Assembly: GCA_027297425.1 (NCBI GenBank)
Contig: JAPUIC010000026.1
Location: forward strand, 1-5,327
Direction: 5' to 3'
Length of the DNA stretch: 5,327 bases
DNA from: Nitrososphaerota archaeon
GTDB lineage: Archaea > Thermoproteota > Nitrososphaeria > Nitrososphaerales > JAPUIC01
Shown here piece by piece: positions 5,319 through 5,327 of this stretch (position 1 is the first letter of the stretch; every line of letters begins with the position of its first letter). The notes beneath the pieces were generated by a model. The model had not been told where the DNA came from. It worked only from the letters and a program-made list of their open reading frames with translations, and searched no databases. Both the position numbers and the translations under genes were made by a program.

Positions 5319-5327
5319 TATAAAATA
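5319..5327 (-). promoter_or_regulatory. TATA-like box for the hemD-dehydrogenase-cobA operon
   Basis: Minus-strand TATTTTATA lies at the right edge of the window. A transcript starting about 26 bases downstream, near 5296, would have a leader of about 35 bases before ATG 5261. The upstream flank is cut off, so any TFB element or operator cannot be seen. Confidence 0.5.

Overview
The window looks archaeal, most likely from Thermoproteota (Nitrososphaeria/Thaumarchaeota-like); that placement is an inference. The evidence is AT-rich TATA-like boxes about 25 bases before likely transcript starts, two tRNA genes broken by very short introns that fold into archaeal bulge-helix-bulge (BHB) splice motifs, tRNA genes without encoded CCA, frequent GTG/TTG starts, and a winged-helix regulator of an archaeal type. 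No mobile element, CRISPR array or plasmid/phage gene was seen.

Left half, plus strand: the end of a CARF-like/winged-helix regulator (cut by the window edge), a small thioredoxin with its own TATA box, and a complete M17 leucyl aminopeptidase (pepA) with its own TATA box and Shine-Dalgarno sequence. The three genes are spaced as separate transcription units and cover regulation, redox and peptide turnover.

Middle (2587-2920): a divergent pair of tRNA genes, which is the most notable part. tRNA-His(GTG) on the minus strand has a 14-base intron in the T loop. tRNA-Ala(CGC) on the plus strand has two introns, 15 bases in the D arm and 17 bases in the anticodon loop. All three can be drawn as BHB structures with 3-base bulges and a 4-bp core, and their removal restores standard cloverleaves with His (G-1:C73) and Ala (G3:U70) identity elements. 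An ordinary scan would probably miss or misread both genes.

Right half, minus strand: a tight three-gene operon read in biosynthetic order, hemD (uroporphyrinogen-III synthase), a Met8/CysG-N-like precorrin-2 dehydrogenase, and cobA (uroporphyrinogen-III C-methyltransferase). Together they convert hydroxymethylbilane to uroporphyrinogen III, then precorrin-2, then sirohydrochlorin, the branch point for siroheme, the archaeal siroheme-dependent heme route and cobalamin. A TATA-like box lies at the very right edge, upstream of hemD.

No wholly new multi-gene system is visible. The best candidate for novelty is the triple-intron tRNA pair; the other oddities are motif deviations in the siroheme enzymes and the unknown ligand of the CARF-like regulator.
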